Part shown: piece by piece, positions 9,650-17,532 of the stretch
How positions within the stretch are numbered: the first letter of the stretch is position 1
How the letters are laid out: the number at the start of each line of letters is the position of its first letter
Assembly (NCBI RefSeq): GCF_004366355.1
Contig: NZ_SODV01000002.1
Location: forward strand, 1,652,768-1,716,767
Length of the DNA stretch: 64,000 nt
Direction: 5' to 3'
Origin: Dinghuibacter silviterrae
GTDB taxonomy: Bacteria > Bacteroidota > Bacteroidia > Chitinophagales > Chitinophagaceae
Translations under genes and position numbers: made by a program
Notes under the pieces: model-generated
Told to the model about the DNA's origin: nothing
The model's database searches: none
The model's input: only the letters and a program-made list of their open reading frames with translations

Positions 9650-10587
9650 CGGAAAGAGGAAGACCCATTCTGATCACCGGCGCCAACGGTTTGTTGGGCC
9701 AATACCTGGTGAAGGTTCTGATAGAGGAAGGCCAATTCCTCGTGGCGACGGGCCGCGGTGTCTGCCGGTTCCTGCACGCGGAGGTGTTTAAAGGCACCCC
9801 TCAACAGGCGCCCTCCTATATCTATGCGGATATGGACTTTACCGACCCGGCGTCTATCCGTCATGTCATGGACTACTGGAAGCCTTCGGTCGTCATCCAC
9901 GCCGGTGCCATGACACAGGTCGATCCCTGCGAGGAAGACCCGCTGAAGTGTTACCAGGTCAATGTAGAAGGGACCGATCTTTTACTGGACGCGGCAAAGG
10001 CGGTGGGTGCCCGGTTTGTCTTTGTATCCACCGACTTCGTCTTCGACGGGGCCGCGGGTCCTTATAAAGAAGACGATACCCCCGCACCCATCAGCGTCTA
10101 TGGCCAAAGCAAGTGGGAAGCCGAAAAACTCGTGATGCGTTCCGGTCTTGACTGGGCCATCGTCCGCACGATACTGGTCTACGGCACTCCCTTCAGCGGC
10201 ACCCGTGCCAACATCATTAGCTGGGCACGGGACAGCCTCCAGGCCGGCCGCACCATCAAGGTTGTCTCCGATCAATGGAGAACCCCCACATACGTCGGAG
10301 ACCTGGCCGAAGGCATTTCGGCGCTGTTGCGGTTGCAAAAGCAAGGCGTCTATCATATCTCGGGGCGGGACTTTCTGACGCCTTACGACATGACCCTGCG
10401 CACCGCGCGTTTGTTGGGTTTGGATGAAGCCCTCCTGGTCAAGGTGGACGCGTCGACTTTTTTCCAGCCGGGCCGACGGCCTCCCCGGACGGGGTTTATC
10501 ATTGACAAAGCCAGGAGGGAACTGGGTTTCGAGCCGGTGTCCTTCGACGAAGGAATCCTGTTGACACTAGGCCTTACGGAGCGGTAG
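9646..10587 (+). CDS. RmlD-like NAD(P)-dependent sugar-nucleotide reductase
   Basis: Short-chain dehydrogenase of the dTDP-4-dehydrorhamnose reductase type, 313 residues. The Rossmann glycine motif is GANGLLGQYL near the N-terminus, and the catalytic Tyr-x3-Lys is in VYGQSKWEAEK. It also has FVSTDFVFDG and a late RTPTYVGDLAEG segment, all typical of RmlD. No rmlA, B or C lies nearby, so it may be an orphan SDR rather than the true rhamnose enzyme. It starts inside the ATGA overlap with the prolyl oligopeptidase gene, and its 3' end overlaps the convergent ctlX-like gene by 21 bases. Confidence 0.85.
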   Translation: MTERGRPILITGANGLLGQYLVKVLIEEGQFLVATGRGVCRFLHAEVFKGTPQQAPSYIYADMDFTDPASIRHVMDYWKPSVVIHAGAMTQVDPCEEDPLKCYQVNVEGTDLLLDAAKAVGARFVFVSTDFVFDGAAGPYKEDDTPAPISVYGQSKWEAEKLVMRSGLDWAIVRTILVYGTPFSGTRANIISWARDSLQAGRTIKVVSDQWRTPTYVGDLAEGISALLRLQKQGVYHISGRDFLTPYDMTLRTARLLGLDEALLVKVDASTFFQPGRRPPRTGFIIDKARRELGFEPVSFDEGILLTLGLTER

Positions 10588-11478
10588 GCGAACTTCCGCC
10601 ATCATACAACGCGCGCTGCCGCCCCCGTTTGTTTCGATGGTCGTCAGGTCCGCATAAAGAATCCGGTTGTGCGCGCCCAGTACGGCCAATTGTTCGCCCG
10701 AAAGCGACCCGAATGCCTGGGAAGACATGACCAGGAGCTTTTCGGCCCCCTCCACCTGTAACATATTCCCGGCGAAGCGCGCCATCTGGTCCAGGGTGAT
10801 GCGTACGATTTCCTTCCCCGTCCCCCGGATCGTTTCCAGGACCGTCTCCCGCTCGTGTGCGTGCGGGATGGCGTCCGCACAGATCACCACGTAGGTATCC
10901 GCCACACACATCATGACGTTGGTATGGTAGATGGGAAGCCCTCCCGCGTCGAGCGCGGTAAAGGTAACAGGTTGGTATTCCAGCCTCCGGCAGAATTCAT
11001 CCAGTACCTGCGGGTCCGTCCGGGGGGAAAGACAAGCATAAGCGATACGCTGGTCCCTATCCAGGACCATGCTGCCCGTGCCTTCCAGGTATTTCGATTT
11101 CGCCTCCCAACCGCTCAGGTCAAAGCGTCTCCGAATCACAAAATGCTCTTTTAGCGCGTCCAGCACCCCCTCCTTCCGCTCCAGCCGCCGGTTCGGGGCG
11201 AACATGGGGTAAAGGACCAGCGTCCCGTCCGTATGGAAGGATACCCAGTTGTTGGGAAAAATAGAATCCGGCGTATAAGGCTCAGGCGTATCACCTACCA
11301 CCGTCACGTCCACACCGCTTTCCCGGAGCAGCGCCACGAAGGCGTCAAACTCCCGGGCGGCCTTCGCCTGGGCATCGTCGCCCGCACCCTCCACCTGGAA
11401 GGCATTGTTCACCGCGGTCTCTTCGTTAAACGCGAAGTTGACCGGGCGGATCATCAGAATATGTGAAGTCGTTTGCAT
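10567..11478 (-). CDS. ctlX: CtlX-type amidinotransferase-fold hydrolase (citrulline/arginine metabolism)
   Basis: Member of the guanidino-modifying superfamily (arginine deiminase, DDAH, CtlX). The ATG at 11476-11478 is chosen because MQTTSHILMIRPVNFAFN is the usual N-terminus. Superfamily motifs: FPNNW with the following SFHTDG, the His segment YHTNVMMC, and the C-terminal nucleophile cysteine in GGGSARCMM. At 303 residues it matches CtlX rather than arginine deiminase. CtlX of Francisella is described as a citrulline ureidase. Here it follows an arginine deiminase gene by 5 bases, which would allow arginine to citrulline to ornithine conversion. The exact substrate is inferred. Confidence 0.8.
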   Translation of the reverse strand: MQTTSHILMIRPVNFAFNEETAVNNAFQVEGAGDDAQAKAAREFDAFVALLRESGVDVTVVGDTPEPYTPDSIFPNNWVSFHTDGTLVLYPMFAPNRRLERKEGVLDALKEHFVIRRRFDLSGWEAKSKYLEGTGSMVLDRDQRIAYACLSPRTDPQVLDEFCRRLEYQPVTFTALDAGGLPIYHTNVMMCVADTYVVICADAIPHAHERETVLETIRGTGKEIVRITLDQMARFAGNMLQVEGAEKLLVMSSQAFGSLSGEQLAVLGAHNRILYADLTTIETNGGGSARCMMAEVRLPLRKA

Positions 11479-11483
11479 ATTCG

Positions 11484-12950
11484 TTAGCGAATGTCTTCCC
11501 TTACCAGCGGCATGCTCATGCAATGGAATCCCCCCCTTGCCCTCGACAATTCCGCCGACGGCATCAATATCAGGGTATCGTGTATCTCCGCCGTCGTCAA
11601 TCGCCCGCTGTCCAGCTGTTCGATCAGCTCTTCCGCATGGATGGTGTGAAACCCGTTTTTGCGGAAAGCCTCCACCGTCTTGTCGTTCCGGTCATACCCC
11701 AGGACCACGCCTTCTTTTAGCGCCAGGAGGTTACAGGAATCCGTCCACTGCTCCCGGACGTCAAAGGGGAATTCGTTGTTGCCCGAATACAGGAAGACCG
11801 TTTCTTCGGTGCTGTGAAGGTCGCTGCGGCTGATGTCCACCAAAAGGTCTTCCAGGTTGTTGAAGTACGTGGGATTTTCCACGTTATCCTTCCTGAATTG
11901 GATAATGCGGAGCTGGTCGTCTTTTTTCTGTCCTTCCAGGATGCGCTGAACGGGGTCGGAGTCCTCGTTGGTGATGGCCTTTTTCGAAAAGTTACCCAGC
12001 ATCACCCAGACGTTCCGTTTGACCTGGGTGAACACCGTGTCGATGTGCATATAGTCCCTTTTCTTAGGAATCCTTATGATGGAAACTTTGGAGACGACAT
12101 TCCGGGAAAAAAGCAGGTTGGTGACCTGGTAGGCCGCCTCCATCGACGTCCGCTCACTGACCCCCACGAGTACGTGGTCAGGGGTAACCACCATGATGTC
12201 TCCCCCTTCCAGGGTCACCTTCCGCTCTTCCCCGTCCTTTGGCAAAAGGAAGTGTTGAAACGTTTCGGACAGCTCCAGCACGTTGGGGCGAAGCCGTTCG
12301 AAAAACGGGTGATGGAAAAATATATATTTGGAAAGCAACGCTTCCCTCGTCCTTGCCTTTTTGGCCGGTTTGTTGAGCAACAGGTATTCCCCGATGACGA
12401 TCCCGATGTCCCGGGTGAAAATAAAGTTCGGGATGGGTGGGAACAGCATTTCTTTCTCATCGACGCTGCCCGTGATAAAGACCTTGGCCAGTTGTTCCGG
12501 TTTCAAATCCTGGAGACGGGTCTGTATCTGGAAGGAACAGCTTTCGATGGCGCAAACCGATGCGATGAGCTGCATCCGGATCTCCCGGTTTTCCAGGATT
12601 TCCGCCAGCAGCCACTGAAGCTCCACCACCTTGTCCGACTTGAAAAAGGTCGGGCGCCCCGGTTTGTAAAAACCCCGGCCCGGGTCGTCCGCTTCCGCGA
12701 GTTTCCCCTTGATCCGGTCAGGGTCCAGGAAGTACAGGAGGATCTTTGTATAATAATCGTATTCCTTACGGCGGATGGTGTCCAGGTGGACGATGTCCTC
12801 GAAAAGCCAGTCCTGTGCCTTGGAGGGCACCACCTTCCCAAGCCCGCTGTCAGGGCTGTGTACCAATAGTTTCCGCAGTGTGCCGATTTCGGATGTAACG
12901 CGTACCGGCGCTTCCGATTGTTTGTTCGCCATGGCGGGCAAGCTAGTCAT
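11484..12950 (-). CDS. arginine deiminase family protein
   Basis: Predicted to hydrolyse arginine to citrulline and ammonia in the cytoplasm. Arginine-deiminase motifs are visible in order: FTRDIGIV, EGGDIMVV, MHIDTVFT (the H-x-D pair) and the terminal nucleophile loop with Cys in RGGFHCMSMP. At 488 residues it is longer than classical ArcA (about 410), as is usual for Bacteroidota homologues. The first ATG (12948-12950) is preceded by AGGGG; MANKQSE, six codons further in, is an alternative. It forms a two-gene operon with the CtlX-like gene and is divergent from the Nudix-type regulator, which may control it. Confidence 0.85.
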   Translation of the reverse strand: MTSLPAMANKQSEAPVRVTSEIGTLRKLLVHSPDSGLGKVVPSKAQDWLFEDIVHLDTIRRKEYDYYTKILLYFLDPDRIKGKLAEADDPGRGFYKPGRPTFFKSDKVVELQWLLAEILENREIRMQLIASVCAIESCSFQIQTRLQDLKPEQLAKVFITGSVDEKEMLFPPIPNFIFTRDIGIVIGEYLLLNKPAKKARTREALLSKYIFFHHPFFERLRPNVLELSETFQHFLLPKDGEERKVTLEGGDIMVVTPDHVLVGVSERTSMEAAYQVTNLLFSRNVVSKVSIIRIPKKRDYMHIDTVFTQVKRNVWVMLGNFSKKAITNEDSDPVQRILEGQKKDDQLRIIQFRKDNVENPTYFNNLEDLLVDISRSDLHSTEETVFLYSGNNEFPFDVREQWTDSCNLLALKEGVVLGYDRNDKTVEAFRKNGFHTIHAEELIEQLDSGRLTTAEIHDTLILMPSAELSRARGGFHCMSMPLVREDIR

Positions 12951-12971
12951 TTTCCCCTACTTACGGAAATT

Positions 12972-12989
12972 AGTTACCTTTAGCTACCT
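12972..12989. promoter_or_regulatory. candidate operator: 10-bp-spaced direct repeats between arginine genes and regulator
   Basis: The 48-base divergent gap holds AGTTACCT (12972-12979) and AGCTACCT (12982-12989), spaced one helical turn apart. TTTAGCTACCTAAA (an inverted TTTAG/CTAAA) overlaps the second copy. The position suits control of both divergent genes. Assignment to the NrtR-like protein is inference. Confidence 0.35.
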
Positions 12990-12998
12990 AAACCTGCC

Positions 12999-13703
12999 AT
13001 GAAAATCAGCGATATACAAAAGCTAGTTGCGTCATACCCCCGAGTACCTTTAACCGTGGACTGTGTCGTTTTTGGATTTGACGAGAATGCCCTGAAGGTG
13101 CTCCTGATCGAAAGTGATATTTCAGTTTTTGAAGGTAAATGGACCTTGCTCGGAGACTTTGTACAAGACAACGAAACGCTGGACGCCGCCGCCCACCGCA
13201 TATTCCGGGAACGCACGGGGATGTCCGACATCTACCTGGAACAGGTAAGGGCCTTTAGCGACCCCGTCCGGCACCCCGGTGGCCGTGTCATCACCATGGC
13301 CTATTGTTCCCTGGTGAACATTCGCCACCACACGCTCCGGAAGCTCGACAACAGCCTCCACTGGCACACGGTACACGAGGTCACCGACATGGCCTTCGAC
13401 CACCAGGAAATCGTCCAGGTCTGTTATACGTGGCTCCAGCGCCGCATCCAGGAACACCCCCTCGGCATCAACCTGCTGCCTGATAAGTTCAGCCTGCGTG
13501 AACTCCAGAACCTCTACGAGGCCATCCTCGATGTCCGCCTCGACCGCCGAAACTTCCGGAAAAAGTTTTTCTCCATGGACTTCCTCATCGACACCGGGGA
13601 ATACGAGGACGACGTCCCCCATCGCCCGGGCCGGTTGTACAAGTTTGATTTCGACAAGTTTGAAAAGAAAAAAAGGAAGTGGATCGGGATTGACTTTGCG
13701 TAA
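12999..13703 (+). CDS. NrtR/AraR-type transcription regulator with degenerate Nudix domain
   Basis: 234 residues: an N-terminal Nudix-like domain (about 18-150) and a C-terminal winged-helix segment (about 155-225, SLRELQNLYEAILD then RRNFRKKFFSM). The Nudix box lies at 53-75 but is broken. Consensus Gly1 is D53, Glu16 is I68 and Glu20 is R72; E59, R67, E71 and G74 remain. Loss of metal-binding glutamates is typical of Nudix-related repressors that sense a nucleotide or sugar ligand instead of hydrolysing it. It is divergent from the arginine deiminase/CtlX operon with 48 bases between, so it probably regulates that operon and itself. The ligand is unknown. Confidence 0.85.
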   Translation: MKISDIQKLVASYPRVPLTVDCVVFGFDENALKVLLIESDISVFEGKWTLLGDFVQDNETLDAAAHRIFRERTGMSDIYLEQVRAFSDPVRHPGGRVITMAYCSLVNIRHHTLRKLDNSLHWHTVHEVTDMAFDHQEIVQVCYTWLQRRIQEHPLGINLLPDKFSLRELQNLYEAILDVRLDRRNFRKKFFSMDFLIDTGEYEDDVPHRPGRLYKFDFDKFEKKKRKWIGIDFA

Positions 13704-13721
13704 GCCGCACCGCCCACGGCC

Positions 13722-14876
13722 TTACATGCCCCCTGTGGCGCCCGCCCCCAACGGAGCCTTGACGATGTGGCCGGCATCGTCGATCCTATAGTGCTGGACG
13801 TTTTCCACTGCAGACGACAGGGGAAGCTCACCCCCCGGCGGGAAACGGGACACCAGGTCCGACACGGTAAAATCCATGCTGGGTGTCATACGGAACATCT
13901 TCATGGGTTTGTACAACCCGAGATGACCGGCAACCACCATTTTATCGATAGGGATACCCGAGGGAGTGTATGTCACAAGGTAATAAGTGGCGCCGTCCCG
14001 GACAGCCTTTTGTGTTGCTGTCCGGGCGGTGTCCATTTCCAGGGGATCATCCTCCAGCAAAAAGAAGTCCCGGTATATGAAAGCCGTATAGGCCGGGTTC
14101 TCTGCAACCTTGCCCACGCTGAAAAAGACATCTGTTTTTACCCGGGAGAACAAGGGTTTTCCAATCGAAGGAATGAAGGGCTGGAAATAAAAAAATAAAC
14201 CTACACCGTCCGAATCAATATGGTTCCCGATCCAGGAAGTATCTATGGAAAGCGGGAGGGGAAGATCAGTAAAACCGGCTTTAAACGCCCGCCAAAGGCC
14301 TTTACGTTTGTCTGTCGATAAGGCGGCAATGTAAGCGGGATAAAATCCGTCGGTATAAGCGACCTGCCGGTACTCTTTTTCCCGTACAAACCGCTCCGGC
14401 CGGACGCATCCAAGTTTTATCGCGTTCCGCACACAGTCGATGGCGCGGTCGGCATTGCTCTGGACATCGGTGCGAATGCTGTCATCCCGGACCTCGGCCT
14501 CGGCATAAGCCTCCGCCAGCCTGCACCAGACCTCCGCCTGGGGCGCGTATCCCAATTGCCTTGCGATGTCCAACGCCCGGGCCGCCTCGGCATACTGGCC
14601 CCCATTGAGCAGCACCAGGCCCAGATCGAAATACCCTTGGGAAGAGGGCGCCCGGCGCAGGATGTTTTTAAGCGTACCGGCACCTGCCGTCCAGGATGAA
14701 GCGGAATCCGCGGCGAGCCGATAGCTATCCCAATGGGTACTATCCCCCCGGGAGGCCGCAACGGCCACCCGCACCGAATCGATATTGTACAGGGCGGAGG
14801 TACTCAGGACAGGGTCTCGCCGCAATTGGCAGGCGAAAACGGCGGGCAGGAATAAAGGCAAGGCGGACAGGCGCAT
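13722..14876 (-). CDS. TPR-containing lipoprotein (paralogue A)
   Basis: Unknown function. The start at 14874-14876 gives a lipoprotein signal (MRLSALPLFLPAVFACQ, probable lipidated Cys). The preceding in-frame codons are rejected. Two TPR-like helical pairs lie near residues 70-150 (LKNILRRAPSSQGYFDLG and the following ALDIARQLGYAPQAE). A C-terminal domain contains LPLSIDTSWIG, IDKMVVAGHLG and VQHYRID. The whole architecture is repeated in the protein at 16213-17403 in the same order, so these are paralogues. It is divergent from the lipoprotein gene at 14945 and probably sits on the inner face of the outer membrane or in the periplasm. Confidence 0.72.
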   Translation of the reverse strand: MRLSALPLFLPAVFACQLRRDPVLSTSALYNIDSVRVAVAASRGDSTHWDSYRLAADSASSWTAGAGTLKNILRRAPSSQGYFDLGLVLLNGGQYAEAARALDIARQLGYAPQAEVWCRLAEAYAEAEVRDDSIRTDVQSNADRAIDCVRNAIKLGCVRPERFVREKEYRQVAYTDGFYPAYIAALSTDKRKGLWRAFKAGFTDLPLPLSIDTSWIGNHIDSDGVGLFFYFQPFIPSIGKPLFSRVKTDVFFSVGKVAENPAYTAFIYRDFFLLEDDPLEMDTARTATQKAVRDGATYYLVTYTPSGIPIDKMVVAGHLGLYKPMKMFRMTPSMDFTVSDLVSRFPPGGELPLSSAVENVQHYRIDDAGHIVKAPLGAGATGGM

Positions 14877-14914
14877 GCGGGTGAATTGTAACAACAAATT
14901 ATAAAAAGGAACCC

Positions 14915-14922
14915 TATATTTG
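14915..14922 (+). promoter_or_regulatory. candidate -7 promoter element
   Basis: TATATTTG, a full match to the Bacteroidota TAnnTTTG -7 box, lies 22 bases before the ATG at 14945. No convincing -33 element was seen. Confidence 0.45.
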
Positions 14923-14944
14923 GCTACCATAAATGTTAAAATAC

Positions 14945-15649
14945 ATGCGTATCCGCCCCGTTTACCTCCTGCTGGCGCTCGGTCTTTCCGCCTGCCACCG
15001 CACCCCCTCCGCTTTCGACACCCAGAAACTCCTGGGCACCTATGGGGGAAACATGGGTAAAGGGGTATTATCCCTTACGCTGAACTATATCAACGGCGAC
15101 ATCGTCTCGGGTTTTGACATACACCAGGGCGCCCGCCGGAATGTCAACGGACATCTACAAGCGGAGGGAGACCATTTTGCCTTCACGTTGAACGAACCTG
15201 GTGATCATCCAAATGACGGCATCTTTTCGTTCACATTTGATACGGCGAAACTGCGTATTACCGGGGACTGGAAACCGCAACATCCGGAAAAGGCTTCGGA
15301 ACAAAAGATCCGTTTGCACTTTGTCGTTGCGTTGGACTCACCGTATTCTTCCAACAGCATTAGCGGAACCTGGAACGTGGGTGCGGACTCCCTCCTGGTG
15401 TTTAACGATGACGGGTATTGCGAGTACAACTTCTACAAACACGCAGAAGATTCTACTTCCCAGGTGAACACGGTCCGGGGCAACTATGTAAAGACCGGCA
15501 ATACCATCCGGATCGACTGGGAGAAAAATCCATTCACACCGGCGCGCCAGATGACCCTAAAGGTGGTGATGCAACCCATGGGCGATCCCGGGGACTCCGT
15601 GCGTCAGTTGAAAGGGAACGGATGGGTGTTGGAAGAGATGATGGATTGA
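14945..15649 (+). CDS. hypothetical lipoprotein
   Basis: Not assigned to a known family. The ATG at 14945 begins a lipoprotein signal (MRIRPVYLLLALGLSAC, lipobox LSAC). The remaining roughly 215 residues are rich in beta-strand-like alternation: two tandem segments around LLGTYGGNMGKGVLSLTL and SISGTWNVGADSLLVFND, each followed by a polar stretch, as in lipocalin-like or copper-resistance-NlpE-like barrels. That comparison is only suggestive. It is followed one base after its stop by the DUF2306 membrane gene, so the two are co-expressed. Confidence 0.68.
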   Translation: MRIRPVYLLLALGLSACHRTPSAFDTQKLLGTYGGNMGKGVLSLTLNYINGDIVSGFDIHQGARRNVNGHLQAEGDHFAFTLNEPGDHPNDGIFSFTFDTAKLRITGDWKPQHPEKASEQKIRLHFVVALDSPYSSNSISGTWNVGADSLLVFNDDGYCEYNFYKHAEDSTSQVNTVRGNYVKTGNTIRIDWEKNPFTPARQMTLKVVMQPMGDPGDSVRQLKGNGWVLEEMMD

Positions 15650-15650
15650 T

Positions 15651-16337
15651 ATGAGCGCAAAGCTGCGATATATTTGGTGGACCATCCTGCTGGTCGCGCT
15701 GGCTTTTTTCAGTTTCCTGATGATCCGGCTGTCTTTACCTTATACCGCCCTCCGGAGCGACATAGACTTCCTGAAATCGAAGCAAGGGGTGTATTATATT
15801 CCCTACTGGCGGGTTAGCTTTTTCACGCACGTCTTTACCAGTTGTCTTGTGCTGTTGGCAGGATTTACGCAGTTCAACGGGTGGATCCTCAGACGTTATC
15901 CGCGAGTCCACCGTGTCATGGGTTACGTATACGTGTTGACGGTCGTGTTTGTCACCGGTCCCGCCGCCCTGGTGATGGGTTTTTATGCCAATGGCGGCCT
16001 TCCGGCCCGGACGAGTTTTGTATTGCTGGCGTCGCTTTGGATAACTTTTACCACCCTTGCCTGGTGGTTCGCCGTCCGGAAGCGGTTTCTGCTCCACGGC
16101 GCTTTTTTGTACCGGAGCTATGCCCTGACCCTATCAGCCTTGACCCTCCGTTCTTATACTTTTTTATTGCAATGGTTCCAGGCGCCCGTACATCCGCGCG
16201 ACATCTACATTGTCACCGCGTGGCTGAGCTGGGTACCCAACCTGCTGGTAGCGGAATGGCTGATCCAGTACCGGGGCGTGGGTAAAATGCTGCGAGCGGG
16301 GCGGCGTCGACCTTCTCAAACTTCCCCAAAGCGTTGA
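15651..16337 (+). CDS. DUF2306 family integral membrane protein
   Basis: 228-residue polytopic membrane protein with about six hydrophobic helices: IWWTILLVALAFFSFLMI near the start, a pair around residues 55-105, and FVLLASLWITFTTLAWWFAV. Histidines fall at helix ends (VHRVMGYVY, LLHGAFLYR), as in the DUF2306 family. Its biochemical role is unknown. The ATG follows the previous stop by one base. The last 125 bases overlap the convergent TPR lipoprotein gene; the domain-like segment WLSWVPNLLVAEW lies inside that overlap, so this frame is probably the older one there. Confidence 0.8.
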   Translation: MSAKLRYIWWTILLVALAFFSFLMIRLSLPYTALRSDIDFLKSKQGVYYIPYWRVSFFTHVFTSCLVLLAGFTQFNGWILRRYPRVHRVMGYVYVLTVVFVTGPAALVMGFYANGGLPARTSFVLLASLWITFTTLAWWFAVRKRFLLHGAFLYRSYALTLSALTLRSYTFLLQWFQAPVHPRDIYIVTAWLSWVPNLLVAEWLIQYRGVGKMLRAGRRRPSQTSPKR

Positions 16338-17403
16338 TCCGGTAGTGTACGACCGCCAATACCGAATCCCCAGGTTTCTGCAACTCCGTTACCGCAAATT
16401 CCAGTGAAGGAAGCATGCTAAAGGTTTTATAGGGCTGGGTGGCCACTTCCTGTCCCGCCACCATGAGCTTGTCGATGATCTTCCCCTGCGTAGAATAGGT
16501 CGTCAGGTAAAAAAACACGGGGCTACGGTATTGATCCTGGGTGCTATCCGTAGGGTCCGTGTCGTCTCCGTCCCCCCAGTTATCCGATCCACCATAGAGG
16601 AGTGCCACATAGTTGCTGTCCTGCCGCACACACCCTATCGAGAAATAACCCGGTTCATCGCCCCGCGCAAAACGGGCGCCGCGTATTTCCGTAATGAACT
16701 TCTCGTAGTTGAAGTCGATGTCGCCCGATTTTACGGCCTGGCCATTGCTGTGCAGCCAACCGGTGTCGATCGAGTAGGGGAGGGTAACCGGTTTGAAACC
16801 CTTCAGGAAGTCCGTCCAAAGCGAGGCAGACAGGTCTTGCCGGCCCGACAGCGCATTGCGGAAGCCTTCCTTGAATATATAATCGGCCCGGATCGACGCA
16901 AACGCCGGATCCTCGTTGAATTGCCCGGGATCGGGAAAGCCCATCTGGATCGCAACCTGCATATAACGGGCGGCCTTGACTCGATTGTCTATCTGGCTGG
17001 TAACGGACGTCCCGGTGTCGTTGGCATAAGCCGCCGATAATTCGTACAGGACTTTTGTCAGCGGTGCGTACTGCAATTGCTCGGCGATCCTAAGCGCCTG
17101 TACCGCCTCCGGATAGGATTTTCCCAACAACAGCGCGGTCCCCAGCTCAAAATAGCCCCGGGCGGTGGGGGCTCTATAAAGGACGCTTTTCAGCGAATCG
17201 GCGGCTGCCGCATAGCTTTTTTTTTCCTTATACAAAGCGACGGCGGCGGCCAGTCCCTTATCCTCGACGGGTGCCAGGACGCTCCGGACGGAATCGATAT
17301 TATAAAGAGACGTCGGTGTCAGGGAAACAGCCCCGTTCTCCTTATGCCCGCAGGCAGCAAGGACAACGACGAGGCAAACGATGGTGGGAAAACGGGTCGG
17401 CAT
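16213..17403 (-). CDS. TPR-containing lipoprotein (paralogue B)
   Basis: Paralogue of the lipoprotein at 13722-14876. Shared blocks in order are LYNIDSVR, RAPTARGYFELG, the YAPLTKV helix, LPYSIDTGW, IDKLMVAGQE, a MLPSLEFAVTEL block and VVHYRIN. It has a lipoprotein signal with CLVVVLAACG as lipobox. At 396 residues it is slightly longer than its twin. The extra C-terminal 20-25 residues are encoded in the overlap with the convergent DUF2306 gene, suggesting read-through into antisense sequence after loss of the original stop. Function is unknown. Confidence 0.72.
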   Translation of the reverse strand: MPTRFPTIVCLVVVLAACGHKENGAVSLTPTSLYNIDSVRSVLAPVEDKGLAAAVALYKEKKSYAAAADSLKSVLYRAPTARGYFELGTALLLGKSYPEAVQALRIAEQLQYAPLTKVLYELSAAYANDTGTSVTSQIDNRVKAARYMQVAIQMGFPDPGQFNEDPAFASIRADYIFKEGFRNALSGRQDLSASLWTDFLKGFKPVTLPYSIDTGWLHSNGQAVKSGDIDFNYEKFITEIRGARFARGDEPGYFSIGCVRQDSNYVALLYGGSDNWGDGDDTDPTDSTQDQYRSPVFFYLTTYSTQGKIIDKLMVAGQEVATQPYKTFSMLPSLEFAVTELQKPGDSVLAVVHYRINALGKFEKVDAAPLAAFYPRPGTGSAIPLPAGWVPSSATR

Positions 17404-17502
17404 GCTGAAATATAGGTATTATTACTCAGCCCATTACATATATGGCTGATTTTTTGTTGAAAACTAGTGCATAACAACCCCGGGCACCCCTTTCGGAAAA
17501 AT

Positions 17503-17510
17503 TATATTTG
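17503..17510 (+). promoter_or_regulatory. candidate -7 promoter element of smc
   Basis: TATATTTG lies 22 bases before the GTG start of smc, in the divergent gap with the TPR lipoprotein, and fits TAnnTTTG. It supports a short leader and the downstream GTG start rather than the ATG at 17467, which lies upstream of this box. Confidence 0.5.
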
Positions 17511-17532
17511 CTGTTCGCTAAATGGTCAGACT

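Noticed and set aside
17467-17532. ATG at 17467 as the smc start
   Set aside because: It precedes the TATATTTG promoter box, and the 22 extra residues do not match the SMC family; the GTG at 17533 does.
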